Assembly (NCBI GenBank): GCA_910587465.1
Contig: CAJUMS010000101.1
Location: forward strand, 1-8,633
Direction of reading: 5' to 3'
DNA: 8,633 nucleotides
From: an uncultured Oscillospiraceae bacterium
Lineage (GTDB): Bacteria; Bacillota; Clostridia; Oscillospirales; Ruminococcaceae
Positions 1-5,150 of the stretch are shown here, in pieces. Position 1 is the stretch's first letter. Every line of letters begins with the position of its first letter. The position numbers and the translations under genes were made by a program. Under the pieces are notes generated by a model. The model saw only the letters and a list, made by a program, of their open reading frames with translations. It was not told where the DNA came from and did no database searches.

Positions 1-2
1 AG

Positions 3-83
3 GATACAGATGAGTACCCCATAGATCTCTTGTCAAAAATTGAGCCGCATAAAACGACGCATAATCCACCTGCCCTGTTTTAG
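3..83 (+). CDS. Possible 3' end of a reading frame entering from the left
   Basis: A reading frame is open from the window edge to a TAG at 81-83 and reads DTDEYPIDLLSKIEPHKT and then HNPPALF. I do not recognise it. The reason to list it is that the block SKIEPHKT recurs as SKIEQHKT in the same relative position of the right-hand repeat (3570-3593), also in an open frame. The two repeat copies may therefore begin in the last codons of the same kind of gene. The final residues run into a strong hairpin (71-110), which is unusual for coding DNA. Too little is visible to give a function, and chance openness over 27 codons is possible. Confidence 0.3.
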   Translation, partial: DTDEYPIDLLSKIEPHKTTHNPPALF

Positions 84-170
84 GGCTGGTGGGTTGCCCT
101 AAAACAGGGCATCCTTCTCGACTACCGTTTCGGTACCAGAGAAGGATGTAACAAAACGATACTACCTAAA
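33..170 (+). repeat. Structured repeat, left copy (three hairpins)
   Basis: This is the left copy of an element repeated at 3570-3699 in the same orientation. It starts with TCAAAAATTGAGCCGCATAA (22 of 23 bases match through position 55). It then has a hairpin GCCCT-AAAAC-AGGGC (96-110), a long stem CATCCTTCTC/GAGAAGGATG (110-119 with 139-148) that encloses TACCG-TTT-CGGTA (123-135), and a small hairpin GTAAC/GATAC (148-152 with 158-162). An extra GCCCT/AGGGC unit upstream (72-86) can pair alternatively and also extends as CCACC/GGTGG. The bases of the stems differ from the right copy while pairing is kept. No U tract follows, so it is not a simple terminator. It could be a non-coding RNA, the 3' tail of a mobile gene or a recombination site. 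Confidence 0.7.
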
Positions 171-193
171 AAACACACAAACTACAATTGGTC

Positions 194-253
194 TTGAATT
201 ATACATTTTAGTGCTATAATGACAATGCAGTTGTTGGAGAAATTTGTCATTAT
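194..253 (+). promoter_or_regulatory. Extended -10 promoter-like site with inverted repeat
   Basis: TGC-TATAAT (212-220) is an extended -10 element. A weak TTGAAT (194-199) lies 15 bp upstream. A perfect 10-bp inverted repeat, ATAATGACAA (216-225) and TTGTCATTAT (244-253), overlaps the -10 and could be an operator or a hairpin. No plus-strand gene follows; a transcript would run antisense into the 3' end of the membrane-protein gene. The remaining non-coding bases up to 350 show nothing else I can support, and I see no clear terminator for the minus-strand operon. Confidence 0.3.
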
Positions 254-350
254 GTGGTATTAACGCAGTTCGGCTTTAAAGTTCTCTATGAATTATATGG
301 TTTTAATATTAAAATTCACATAGCTTGCATCAATTTTAAATTCTGCAGAG

Positions 351-1799
351 TTAACCTTTGCACAAATCACTGATTAGCCATGCAACTATAAGAGCAAGAA
401 TGGCAATCCATAATGTACAAATTATTACTGAAGATATAATTGTTCTTTTACGAACTGTTGTTAAAGGCTCATCATTTTTAAAGGCTTCCTCAATATCCTG
501 TTCATCTAACATGGTAGAATAATTCTGTTTTAGCCTGTTGAAATCTGCCTTATAGAACTTCCACCTAAATACAGCCGTAACTACAGATACGATTAAATAA
601 GCAAGTGAAGATGCCAAGAAAATATAAATAATCCAGCGAAGATCCGTGTTGATTTTTCCCCCAGATAAAAAATCATTCCAATCAAGCGAGTCCGTTAATA
701 TAATTGTAATAAAAAACATAATTATGGCAACAAAATTATTTTTCAATCCATCCGTCAAGCTATGAATAATCTCCTGCATTTGCTGTGAGGATTCAACAAT
801 AAATTGCGAAATGTCTTTTTTCATTAAAATATATTCTTCGGCAATTTTCTTTTGAGAGATTGTATAACTTGATTTTATAGAATTAAACATGCTACTATCA
901 ACGCGCTTTATATCATCTATGTTGTTACATTTTATTCCTATCACATTTCTAGCGATAACAAATTTGTTAATGGCGTTTTCGCCGAGAAATGCCCACTTGA
1001 AAATAGTGCATATATCATTATTTATAAATTGCTCACTTAAGCTGTAATTTATACGCGAATATTCAGAAGAAAATTGAACACATACTATACCTTCTGCGAT
1101 ATAAGAAGTGTCCGCCAAATGCAACAAGGATAAAAGAGTTTCCAGTTTATTAAAAACTGTTTTAGCAATAAGGACATTCTGTGTGCTTTGTAATATCTCA
1201 AAATCTTTTGGGGTAAGCGAAATATCATTTCTATTAAAGAAAAGCCCAATTTGTTCGCACTTTTTTATGTTTTCACTTCTATCAACTACATCGATTGGCC
1301 AATCATTACAACTTGAGAAAAAAATACTAGATGTGAACAGCTTTATCTCCTTGTCAAAAACGAAAAAACGTAAATACGCACGTATTTTTAACAAATCTGC
1401 AAAGAAGTTAATCGTTTTATTCAAATTCTCTCCATAGTAACTCCAAAACTCATCAAAGCAATAAATTGAAAGAACATTATCTTCACTCCACGTCTTTTGC
1501 ACATGGATTTTTATTTTAGCGGTTTCATCAGTTTCGTTGTTGTTCAAAAAATCCACATATTCATTTTTCCAATCCGTTTTTTCAATACTGTAACTAAAGG
1601 AATCATATGTTTCGATGCCAATAACTATAGAATCCCTCGGGGAAATGCTATCTATTAAACCAGCCAACTCATTTTGCGATGGAAGATTGCTCACACGAGC
1701 GTTCATCTCAATGTGAACTTCCGAAGCTGCTTCGTAATATGATAACGCATAATTTTCAATGTTAAAAAGTTGATGGCATTTTTCGCACAGACTAAACAT
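351..1799 (-). CDS. Putative defence membrane protein, three C-terminal TM segments
   Basis: I do not recognise a named family. The protein has 482 residues from the ATG at 1799. About 350 residues of soluble, acidic and aromatic-rich sequence carry a CEKC pair near the N-terminus. Three hydrophobic segments follow at about 355-372, 389-412 and 454-477, with a basic, coiled-coil-like linker between the last two. This suggests a cytoplasmic sensor or effector domain anchored in the inner membrane. A GTG at 1805 is possible but lies inside the AAGGAG ribosome site (1805-1810), which sits 5 nt before the ATG at 1799, so the ATG is preferred. The gene begins 13 bp after the NA37/DUF4868-like gene and must be co-transcribed with it. 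Soluble nucleoid-type protein plus membrane partner is the plan of the Kiwa anti-phage system, but KwaA is a much shorter protein, so this would be a variant or a new system. The gene is certain; the role is inferred. Confidence 0.88.
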   Translation of the reverse strand: MFSLCEKCHQLFNIENYALSYYEAASEVHIEMNARVSNLPSQNELAGLIDSISPRDSIVIGIETYDSFSYSIEKTDWKNEYVDFLNNNETDETAKIKIHVQKTWSEDNVLSIYCFDEFWSYYGENLNKTINFFADLLKIRAYLRFFVFDKEIKLFTSSIFFSSCNDWPIDVVDRSENIKKCEQIGLFFNRNDISLTPKDFEILQSTQNVLIAKTVFNKLETLLSLLHLADTSYIAEGIVCVQFSSEYSRINYSLSEQFINNDICTIFKWAFLGENAINKFVIARNVIGIKCNNIDDIKRVDSSMFNSIKSSYTISQKKIAEEYILMKKDISQFIVESSQQMQEIIHSLTDGLKNNFVAIIMFFITIILTDSLDWNDFLSGGKINTDLRWIIYIFLASSLAYLIVSVVTAVFRWKFYKADFNRLKQNYSTMLDEQDIEEAFKNDEPLTTVRKRTIISSVIICTLWIAILALIVAWLISDLCKG

Positions 1800-1804
1800 A
1801 GACA

Positions 1805-1810
1805 CTCCTT
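1805..1810 (-). promoter_or_regulatory. Shine-Dalgarno site that fixes the membrane-protein start
   Basis: AAGGAG on the minus strand lies in the 13-bp gap between the two operon genes, immediately after the TAA of the first. Its spacing of 5 nt suits the ATG at 1797-1799. The longer frame's GTG (1803-1805) would overlap the site itself. Confidence 0.75.
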
Positions 1811-1812
1811 AC

Positions 1813-2877
1813 TTAAACTGATATTTCAACTCTTTCCTTAAACAGATTATATGTGTTTTCGTCCTGACAATCGACTTCCAGAAACCTTCTGCCAGAACTG
1901 TCCTCCTTACTTTTTATATGCTGATTAAAGTCGGTTGATTCATCCGAAATTCTTAACTCAATTCCAAGACTAACAGGAAATGTCGAATGACGTCGCTTTT
2001 TTACTGCAGTAGGGTCGGCATTGAACTGAGTGTCAAATTTATTCTTTCTAGGTAATTCAAGAAAAGCATCTCTGATATTATCCAAATCTAGTGACGGTTC
2101 ATCTGGAACATAACCATTAAACAATTCGTCAACCAAATCAACATAATTTACTAAATGAGGACATTTTAAACGTTGAATCAAAGAATTCCTAAGAAGATAA
2201 TAGTCTCGTTCAGACGTTTTTTTAACTTTTTTCTTTAGTAACTTATCCATTTCATTAAGAACAGAATATGTATTTGAATAGTCATTTCGGTTTTCCATCA
2301 GATCAAGAAATCTTGAAGTCCAATACTTTGCATCTGTATCCACATATATACGAATATCATCAAATACTATTTCATCATCAAACTTCAATTTGAAAGCAGC
2401 AGATTTCCAAACGTTTTTTCTTTCGCCGGAAAAGCCATAATTCTTTTTGAGATTATTACTGTCATACCACAAAGAGTTATCCACTTTTGCAATAATATAT
2501 ACATACTCCTTGGTCTCGTTTTCAATAAGAACTTGCAGTAAATTTCCACCTTTAATTCGCGTTCCCATTTGCTCTATTCCCTGTTGTGTTTCCAATTCCG
2601 CTATGAGAAGATTGTCAGCTACAGAATACGCATATTCGTTGATTTGTTCTTTACATTCATCGGATTCTTTGTCGCCTAATATAGCCAATGTCGCTATATC
2701 ATTTACACAATGGACAACGGTTGTGTTAAGATTACGAATATTAAAAGACTTGGTGCTATCGTTTCGCATAGCAAAATCAATGTACTCATTAAAGAACTCA
2801 AAGTCTTCAGGAATTGGAATCATATTGATTTTTGAGTTAACTAAATCTATATTATAAAACGATTTAAAAAGAATCAT
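1813..2877 (-). CDS. NA37/DUF4868-like protein, possible KwaB-type defence component
   Basis: The protein has 354 residues, is soluble and shows no signal peptide or membrane segment. The central part resembles nucleoid-associated (NdpA/YejK, NA37) or DUF4868 proteins in layout: a helical N-terminal half, then RIKGGNLLQVLIE at about 108-119, YVYIIAKVD at 125-133, NVWKSAAFKLK at 155-165 and KYWTSRFLDL at 184-193. The C-terminal 150 residues are charged, with a lysine-rich stretch, and could bind nucleic acid. This family call is by eye from weak motifs and could be wrong. AAAGGA lies 10 nt before the ATG. It is the first gene of a two-gene operon with the membrane protein, behind a perfect consensus promoter. 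KwaB of the Kiwa system carries DUF4868 and also works with a membrane protein, which is the main reason for suspecting phage defence. Confidence 0.85.
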   Translation of the reverse strand: MILFKSFYNIDLVNSKINMIPIPEDFEFFNEYIDFAMRNDSTKSFNIRNLNTTVVHCVNDIATLAILGDKESDECKEQINEYAYSVADNLLIAELETQQGIEQMGTRIKGGNLLQVLIENETKEYVYIIAKVDNSLWYDSNNLKKNYGFSGERKNVWKSAAFKLKFDDEIVFDDIRIYVDTDAKYWTSRFLDLMENRNDYSNTYSVLNEMDKLLKKKVKKTSERDYYLLRNSLIQRLKCPHLVNYVDLVDELFNGYVPDEPSLDLDNIRDAFLELPRKNKFDTQFNADPTAVKKRRHSTFPVSLGIELRISDESTDFNQHIKSKEDSSGRRFLEVDCQDENTYNLFKERVEISV

Positions 2878-2881
2878 ATTT

Positions 2882-2968
2882 CTAATATCCTTTCTCTTGA
2901 AAACACAGACTAATACGGATTAAAAATTTACAAAAAAGGATTATGGCTGAATATAACAAATTGATCAT
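2882..2968 (-). CDS. Possible 28-aa hydrophobic leader peptide
   Basis: A short frame in the 5' leader of the operon reads MINLLYSAIILFCKFLIRIS and then LCFQEKGY. It is one membrane-spanning-like segment with a basic tail, ending 4 bp before the ATG of the next gene, so translational coupling is possible. GGGAG lies too close (1-2 nt) to the ATG, which weakens the case; an in-frame ATG at 2992 has no ribosome site. The frame stays open upstream to 3160, but the operon promoter lies inside that extension, so the longer version is unlikely. It may be a leader peptide, a small membrane protein, or chance. Confidence 0.22.
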   Translation of the reverse strand: MINLLYSAIILFCKFLIRISLCFQEKGY

Positions 2969-3026
2969 TCTCCCTATGCATCTTATTGGCATACTAAAGA
3001 TTTCATTGTAAATATATTCAATTTTA

Positions 3027-3055
3027 ATTATACTACAAATATTAGGTAGTGTCAA
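3027..3055 (-). promoter_or_regulatory. Perfect consensus promoter of the two-gene operon
   Basis: The minus strand has TTGACA (3050-3055), a 17-bp spacer and TATAAT (3027-3032), all exact sigma-A consensus. Transcription would start near 3020, leaving a leader of about 140 nt before the 354-aa gene. No operator palindrome is obvious in the spacer. An exact consensus suggests strong, perhaps constitutive expression. Confidence 0.88.
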
Positions 3056-3280
3056 CACAAAAAGAGCTTTTTTACGCAAGTTGTCGAAATTCTGCGCAAC
3101 ATGCAATTTTATTGTTAATTTAAACAAAAATACAGCCCACCGTTTGTTGGTTTTGACCATGGTATATATCCTACTTTATCTTTAATTTATAATTGTTAAG
3201 TACTGAATTCATAGATATACACTATCTTATATTACAGACCAACAGCATTAAAAAATTAAAATATAGTTATAAAGCCCAAG
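3056..3280. other. AT-rich non-coding stretch upstream of the operon
   Basis: No supported gene, hairpin or promoter is visible here beyond the -35 region of the operon promoter. An open minus frame across the promoter (to 3160) is most likely chance. The AT-rich gene-free region continues to about 3570 and then holds the tandem repeats, gene remnant and structured repeat listed separately. Confidence 0.6.
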
Positions 3281-3346
3281 CGTTATACTTTGCACATCGA
3301 ACTATTATACTTTGCTAGCGTAACTATTATAAAATCGCCTGCTTCG
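3281..3346. repeat. Three tandem 22-bp repeats, degenerate
   Basis: Units start at 3281, 3303 and 3325. The first two share TTATACTTTGC (3283-3293 and 3305-3315); the second and third share the junction AACTATTATA (3300-3309 and 3322-3331). The exact 22-bp period, about two helical turns, suggests iteron-like protein binding sites, such as a replication or recombinase site or an operator array. Read on the minus strand the units contain TATAAT-like blocks. The function is unknown. Confidence 0.6.
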
Positions 3347-3392
3347 TCAGAGTTGTTCACACAAATCGTTCTCTATATTTTTATAAACATGA

Positions 3393-3644
3393 ACTAATTT
3401 GCCAAAAGAAATTTTAAATGCTGTCGGTCTGTCTTATATTAAGGTTAAATTAACACACCATGATCCTTCTGTGAAACAAAATTGATATTTAGACCAAGAT
3501 AAAGCATTCAAAAATGATAACCGAATCGCTCAGCCTTGGAATTTAATAACGAAAATTTATTGAGTGCGTTCAAAAATTGAGCAGCATAAAACAAAGAATA
3601 CGGCGGCACATAAAACCACCGCACTAAAACGGTGCACCCTTTAA
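3393..3644 (+). pseudogene. Decayed reading frame ending in the right structured repeat
   Basis: One frame reads TNLPKEILNAVGLSYIKVKL, then THHDPSVKQN, stop, YLDQDKAFKNDNRIAQPWNL and ITKIY, stop, and finally VRSKIEQHKTKNTAAHKTTA and LKRCTL with a TAA at 3642-3644. Both internal stops are TGA (3483-3485 and 3561-3563), as expected from tryptophan codons that mutated, and the residue choice looks protein-like rather than random. The last part matches the frame entering the window's left edge (SKIEPHKT). I do not recognise the protein; a transposase or another mobile-element gene is possible. It may equally be chance between stops. Confidence 0.3.
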
Positions 3645-3699
3645 AACTACCGAAACGGTAGCTTTAAAGATGAGGTAACAAAATGTTACTGCATAAAAA
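3570..3699 (+). repeat. Structured repeat, right copy (three hairpins)
   Basis: This is the second copy of the element at 33-170, in the same orientation. After TCAAAAATTGAGCAGCATAA it has GCACT-AAAAC-GGTGC (3621-3635). Compared with the left GCCCT-AAAAC-AGGGC, a C-G pair is replaced by A-T with the loop AAAAC kept. Next comes CTTTAAA/TTTAAAG (3639-3645 with 3663-3669) around CTACCG-AAA-CGGTAG (3647-3661), and then GTAAC-AAAAT-GTTAC (3675-3689). Pairing is preserved while the sequence of the outer stem has changed completely, which points to selection on structure. Together the copies bracket the two-gene minus-strand cassette. Confidence 0.7.
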
Positions 3700-3745
3700 T
3701 TAAAACCGCATCATACAGCCTGCAAATGGCTTCATAATGCGGTTT
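3691..3745 (-). terminator. Terminator of the tRNA-Pro transcript
   Basis: On the minus strand AAACCGCAT (3737-3745) pairs with ATGCGGTTT (3703-3711), and AGCC/GGCT pairs inside (3728-3731 with 3717-3720). TTAATTTTTAT follows. It lies directly behind the 3' end of the tRNA-Pro fragment. An original tRNA terminator that is still in place indicates that the chromosome side is on the left. Confidence 0.8.
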
Positions 3746-3746
3746 G

Positions 3747-3791
3747 TGGTCTGAGTGACAGGATTTGAACCTGCGGCCTCTACCACCCCAA
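3747..3791 (-). tRNA. 3' fragment of tRNA-Pro (GGG), an att site
   Basis: The minus strand ends in CCA (3747-3749) with discriminator A (3750) and acceptor 3' strand CACTCAG (3751-3757), so G72 would give the C1-G72 pair typical of bacterial tRNA-Pro. The T arm is GCAGG-TTCAAAT-CCTGT (3758-3774) and the variable loop is AGGCC. The anticodon stem 3' strand is GGTAG (3780-3784) and the loop is TTGGGGT (3785-3791) with anticodon GGG (3787-3789). Upstream bases do not pair with GGTAG, and no D arm or 5' acceptor strand follows, so the gene is only the 3' half. A 3' half joined to foreign DNA at the anticodon loop is the usual distal scar of a tyrosine-integrase element. The intact tRNA would lie beyond the right edge. 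Confidence 0.85.
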
Positions 3792-3890
3792 AGGCTATAT
3801 TTACATTTTGTGCCGTTTAATAGTGTTCAATAAAGTGTTATATAATGCGGTTTGGCGGCGTTTTTCATTTCGTATTGTTTAATGATTTTT

Positions 3891-3967
3891 TGTGCGCTAT
3901 CGTATCAATTGCGCACAAATGGCGCACAAAATCAAGGTTTGAAATGACCTCTACCATTTTGGCGCAC
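3891..3967. other. GCGCAC repeats next to the att site
   Basis: TGTGCGC (3891-3897) is inverted relative to GCGCACAAA (3911-3919) and GCGCACAAA (3922-3930); a further GCGCAC follows at 3962-3967. Short repeats within 200 bp of an att core are typical of integrase arm-type or excisionase sites. A second CCTCTACCA block (3948-3956) repeats nine bases of the tRNA fragment (3777-3785). No integrase gene is present in the window. Confidence 0.4.
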
Positions 3968-4340
3968 GCAAAAGGCGACTACAATAAAACCACGCTGATA
4001 AGCCGATTTTTAAAGTTGCCTTAACTCTACCCTAAAATAGGAGAGGCTTCCACAAGGCGCGGCACACACGGCTCGCCCTCCGCAGGAGCGCAAAGACTTT
4101 TGATACAAGCGAGGAACGAGTAAAGTGTCAAAAGTAACTTTGCGTTGGTGTCGGCAGACAAGCCGCTTGATCTGCTGTGATTATGCGGAACGTTCAGCAA
4201 GCCATAGAAAGAACCGTATTCTTTCGGGAGACCGCGAGAAATCGCCTATAAGCCGCTTTTGCTCTTGGCATAGAGAAATTACCCTCGCTAGGAAAAGACA
4301 CCGTATACGCGAAATTTGAGCGGCTTAAACGGATATACCG
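3968..4340. other. Gene-free, hairpin-rich stretch inside the element
   Basis: I see no convincing gene. A 64-codon plus frame from a GTG at 4125 has an atypical Cys/Trp/Arg-rich composition and overlaps an inverted repeat. The repeat pairs 4089-4106 with 4125-4144: CGCAAAG and ACTTTTGATAC against GTGTCAAAAGT and CTTTGCG, with two extra bases in the right arm and an 18-nt loop. AAGCCGCT occurs at 4160-4167 and 4250-4257 and can pair with AGCGGCTT at 4319-4326. The region is more GC-rich than the left part and could encode a structured RNA or a recombination region; neither is proven. Confidence 0.4.
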
Positions 4341-4361
4341 AAAAAGCGCGGTTCCCCGCGC
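4341..4361 (-). terminator. Terminator of the zinc-ribbon operon
   Basis: On the minus strand GCGCGG-GGAA-CCGCGC (4346-4361) is followed by TTTTT (4341-4345). It lies 37 bp after the stop of the zinc-ribbon gene, so it ends the minus transcript that starts near 5055. Confidence 0.88.
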
Positions 4362-4397
4362 CTCATAAGTCATTCAATTTGTGTTGGACTATGTCTC

Positions 4398-4610
4398 TCA
4401 CTCTTCGCGTTCTGCTTGCTCTCGCTCATATCTGATAGTATCCAAAACGTCTTGAAGGCGGCAGCGACAATGATCGCATATATCAACCACATTCCCCGCA
4501 TTATTTTTGAACAGGGTGTAATACATTCCGGCAGGAGCAGGGCGAGCTATCCGAAATTCACCGTGATGTACGAAAAGTTCTCCACAGAGATCACATTTGT
4601 AAGCGTTCAT
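4398..4610 (-). CDS. Small zinc-ribbon phage protein
   Basis: The protein has 70 residues. Two CxxC pairs (Cys6/Cys9 in YKCDLCGELF and Cys45/Cys48 in DICDHCRCRL) frame a 35-residue middle part and would bind one zinc ion; the C-terminal 18 residues form an acidic, charged helix. Such small zinc proteins are common in Firmicutes phage early regions, with no known function. The frame is open further upstream (ATG at 4724), but that extension covers a promoter, an inverted repeat and a hairpin. The ATG at 4608-4610 has AAAGGA about 11 nt upstream, so I use it. It is second in a minus operon behind the coiled-coil gene and ahead of a clear terminator. A plus-strand small RNA may start in the gap between the two genes. 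Confidence 0.75.
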   Translation of the reverse strand: MNAYKCDLCGELFVHHGEFRIARPAPAGMYYTLFKNNAGNVVDICDHCRCRLQDVLDTIRYEREQAEREE

Positions 4611-4632
4611 TATTAAAATTTTCCTTTCTGTC

Positions 4633-4661
4633 TTGACAAATTCGGCGAAATGTGGTAAACT
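4633..4661 (+). promoter_or_regulatory. Plus-strand promoter with TGTGGT operator motifs
   Basis: TTGACA (4633-4638), a 17-bp spacer and TAAACT (4656-4661) lie on the plus strand. TGTGGTAAAC (4651-4660) covers the -10 and pairs with GTTTACCACA (4680-4689). The downstream copy is itself the palindrome TGTGGT-TT-ACCACA (4676-4689), so a repressor could bind over and behind the start site. The promoter points away from all nearby genes. Confidence 0.65.
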
Positions 4662-4667
4662 GTACTT

Positions 4668-4738
4668 GTTGGGAGTGTGGTTTACCACATCTTCACCGAG
4701 AGCCTTTGCAATTCGCTGTTGCAAGGGCTTTCTTTTAT
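4668..4738 (+). ncRNA. Putative ~70-nt small RNA between two operon genes
   Basis: The span runs from the expected start of the 4633-4661 promoter to a terminator. The 5' part can fold TGTGG-TTTA-CCACA. The 3' part folds AGCCTTTGCAA (4701-4711) with TTGCAAGGGCT (4719-4729), followed by TTTCTTTT. No reading frame fits. It is complementary to the minus transcript in the gap between the coiled-coil and zinc-ribbon genes, including the 3' end of the first, so it could control the second gene. The promoter and terminator are visible; the RNA itself is inferred. Confidence 0.45.
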
Positions 4739-5010
4739 GCTACCGAGAAACGGCGGCACTCTGTGGGCTTGCTGTACTGCTTGTAAAGTTCCTCGTGCGT
4801 TGCCTTGAAAGCCTTGCTGTCAAAACGGCTGGAAACTACGGTCTTGTAGCGGAGCTTGAATATATCGACCTGCATTTCCTCAACACCCTTAGCAGTCATT
4901 TCCGCCTTGAGGTCGTCCTCTATGGCTGTGATCTCGGCGGCGAGCTCGTCTGCCATTGCCCTAAGTTCTTTCAGCTCGCGTACTTTCTTGGTAAGTTCGT
5001 TCATACTCAT
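4735..5010 (-). CDS. Small coiled-coil phage protein
   Basis: The protein has 91 residues. The first 40 (NELTKKVRELKELRAMADEL and on) form a heptad-rich coiled coil. The second half reads VDIFKLRYKTVVSSRFDSKA at about 48-67 and ends with TECRRFSVA. Similar short proteins with a helical start and a 'SSR-D-KA-K' middle occur in Firmicutes phage early regions; I know no function. AAAGG lies 8 nt before the ATG at 5010. It is the first gene of a minus operon with the zinc-ribbon gene, transcribed from a promoter whose spacer holds a perfect operator. It is divergent from the XRE regulator, so it is probably under that regulator's control. Confidence 0.82.
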   Translation of the reverse strand: MSMNELTKKVRELKELRAMADELAAEITAIEDDLKAEMTAKGVEEMQVDIFKLRYKTVVSSRFDSKAFKATHEELYKQYSKPTECRRFSVA

Positions 5011-5061
5011 TGTGATAACCTTTCTGGTGTTTGGGATTTTCCTTTCCCTTTCTGTAATTAT

Positions 5062-5090
5062 ATTATAGCACTAAATTCTAGTGTTGTCTA
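5062..5090 (-). promoter_or_regulatory. Leftward promoter with operator inside the spacer
   Basis: The minus strand has TAGACA (5085-5090), a 17-bp spacer and TATAAT (5062-5067) extended by TGC. The palindrome CACTAAATTCTAGTG (5069-5083) fills the spacer, so binding there would block RNA polymerase. It drives the coiled-coil and zinc-ribbon genes. Confidence 0.82.
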
Positions 5091-5150
5091 GCGGTAAAAT
5101 GCACAAAGTTCTAGTGCTGTTTTTGTATAAATTAACACTAGATTTAAGTG
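5069..5150. promoter_or_regulatory. Three evenly spaced CACTA-N5-TAGTG operators
   Basis: The sites are CACTA-AATTC-TAGTG (5069-5083, perfect), CACAA-AGTTC-TAGTG (5102-5116) and CACTA-GATTT-AAGTG (5136-5150), each of the latter with one arm mismatch. Centres are 33 and 34 bp apart, about three helical turns, so bound dimers would face the same side. The first lies in the leftward promoter and the third over the rightward promoter's -35 region. The XRE protein encoded just downstream is the likely ligand. Confidence 0.78.

Noticed and set aside
33..170. Left structured repeat as a riboswitch or simple terminator
   Set aside because: No U tract follows, no gene is controlled downstream on that strand, and I recognise no ligand-binding motif.
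2447..2857. A 136-codon plus-strand frame
   Set aside because: It is the complement of the well-supported NA37-like gene, with Ser/Leu/Ile-rich chance composition.
2882..3160. A 92-codon minus-strand frame upstream of the NA37-like gene
   Set aside because: The perfect operon promoter lies inside it and no ribosome site precedes its start; only the last 28 codons are kept as a weak candidate.
33..3699. Repeats as integron attC sites
   Set aside because: The core GTTRRRY/RYYYAAC pairs are not present at the ends, no integron integrase is visible, and the repeats carry three separate hairpins.
33..3699. Repeats or tandem units as a CRISPR array
   Set aside because: Only two distant, diverged copies and three contiguous 22-bp units exist; there are no regular spacers and no cas genes.
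3747..3830. An intact tRNA gene
   Set aside because: Bases upstream of the anticodon loop do not pair with the 3' strand of the anticodon stem, and no D arm or acceptor 5' strand follows.
4125..4319. A 64-codon plus-strand frame with GTG start
   Set aside because: The composition (many Cys, Trp, Arg, Ser) is typical of chance frames, the ribosome site is poor and the start overlaps an inverted repeat.
4611..4724. An N-terminal extension of the zinc-ribbon protein
   Set aside because: It covers a promoter, palindromes and a terminator on the other strand, and an internal ATG with ribosome site fits the domain start.
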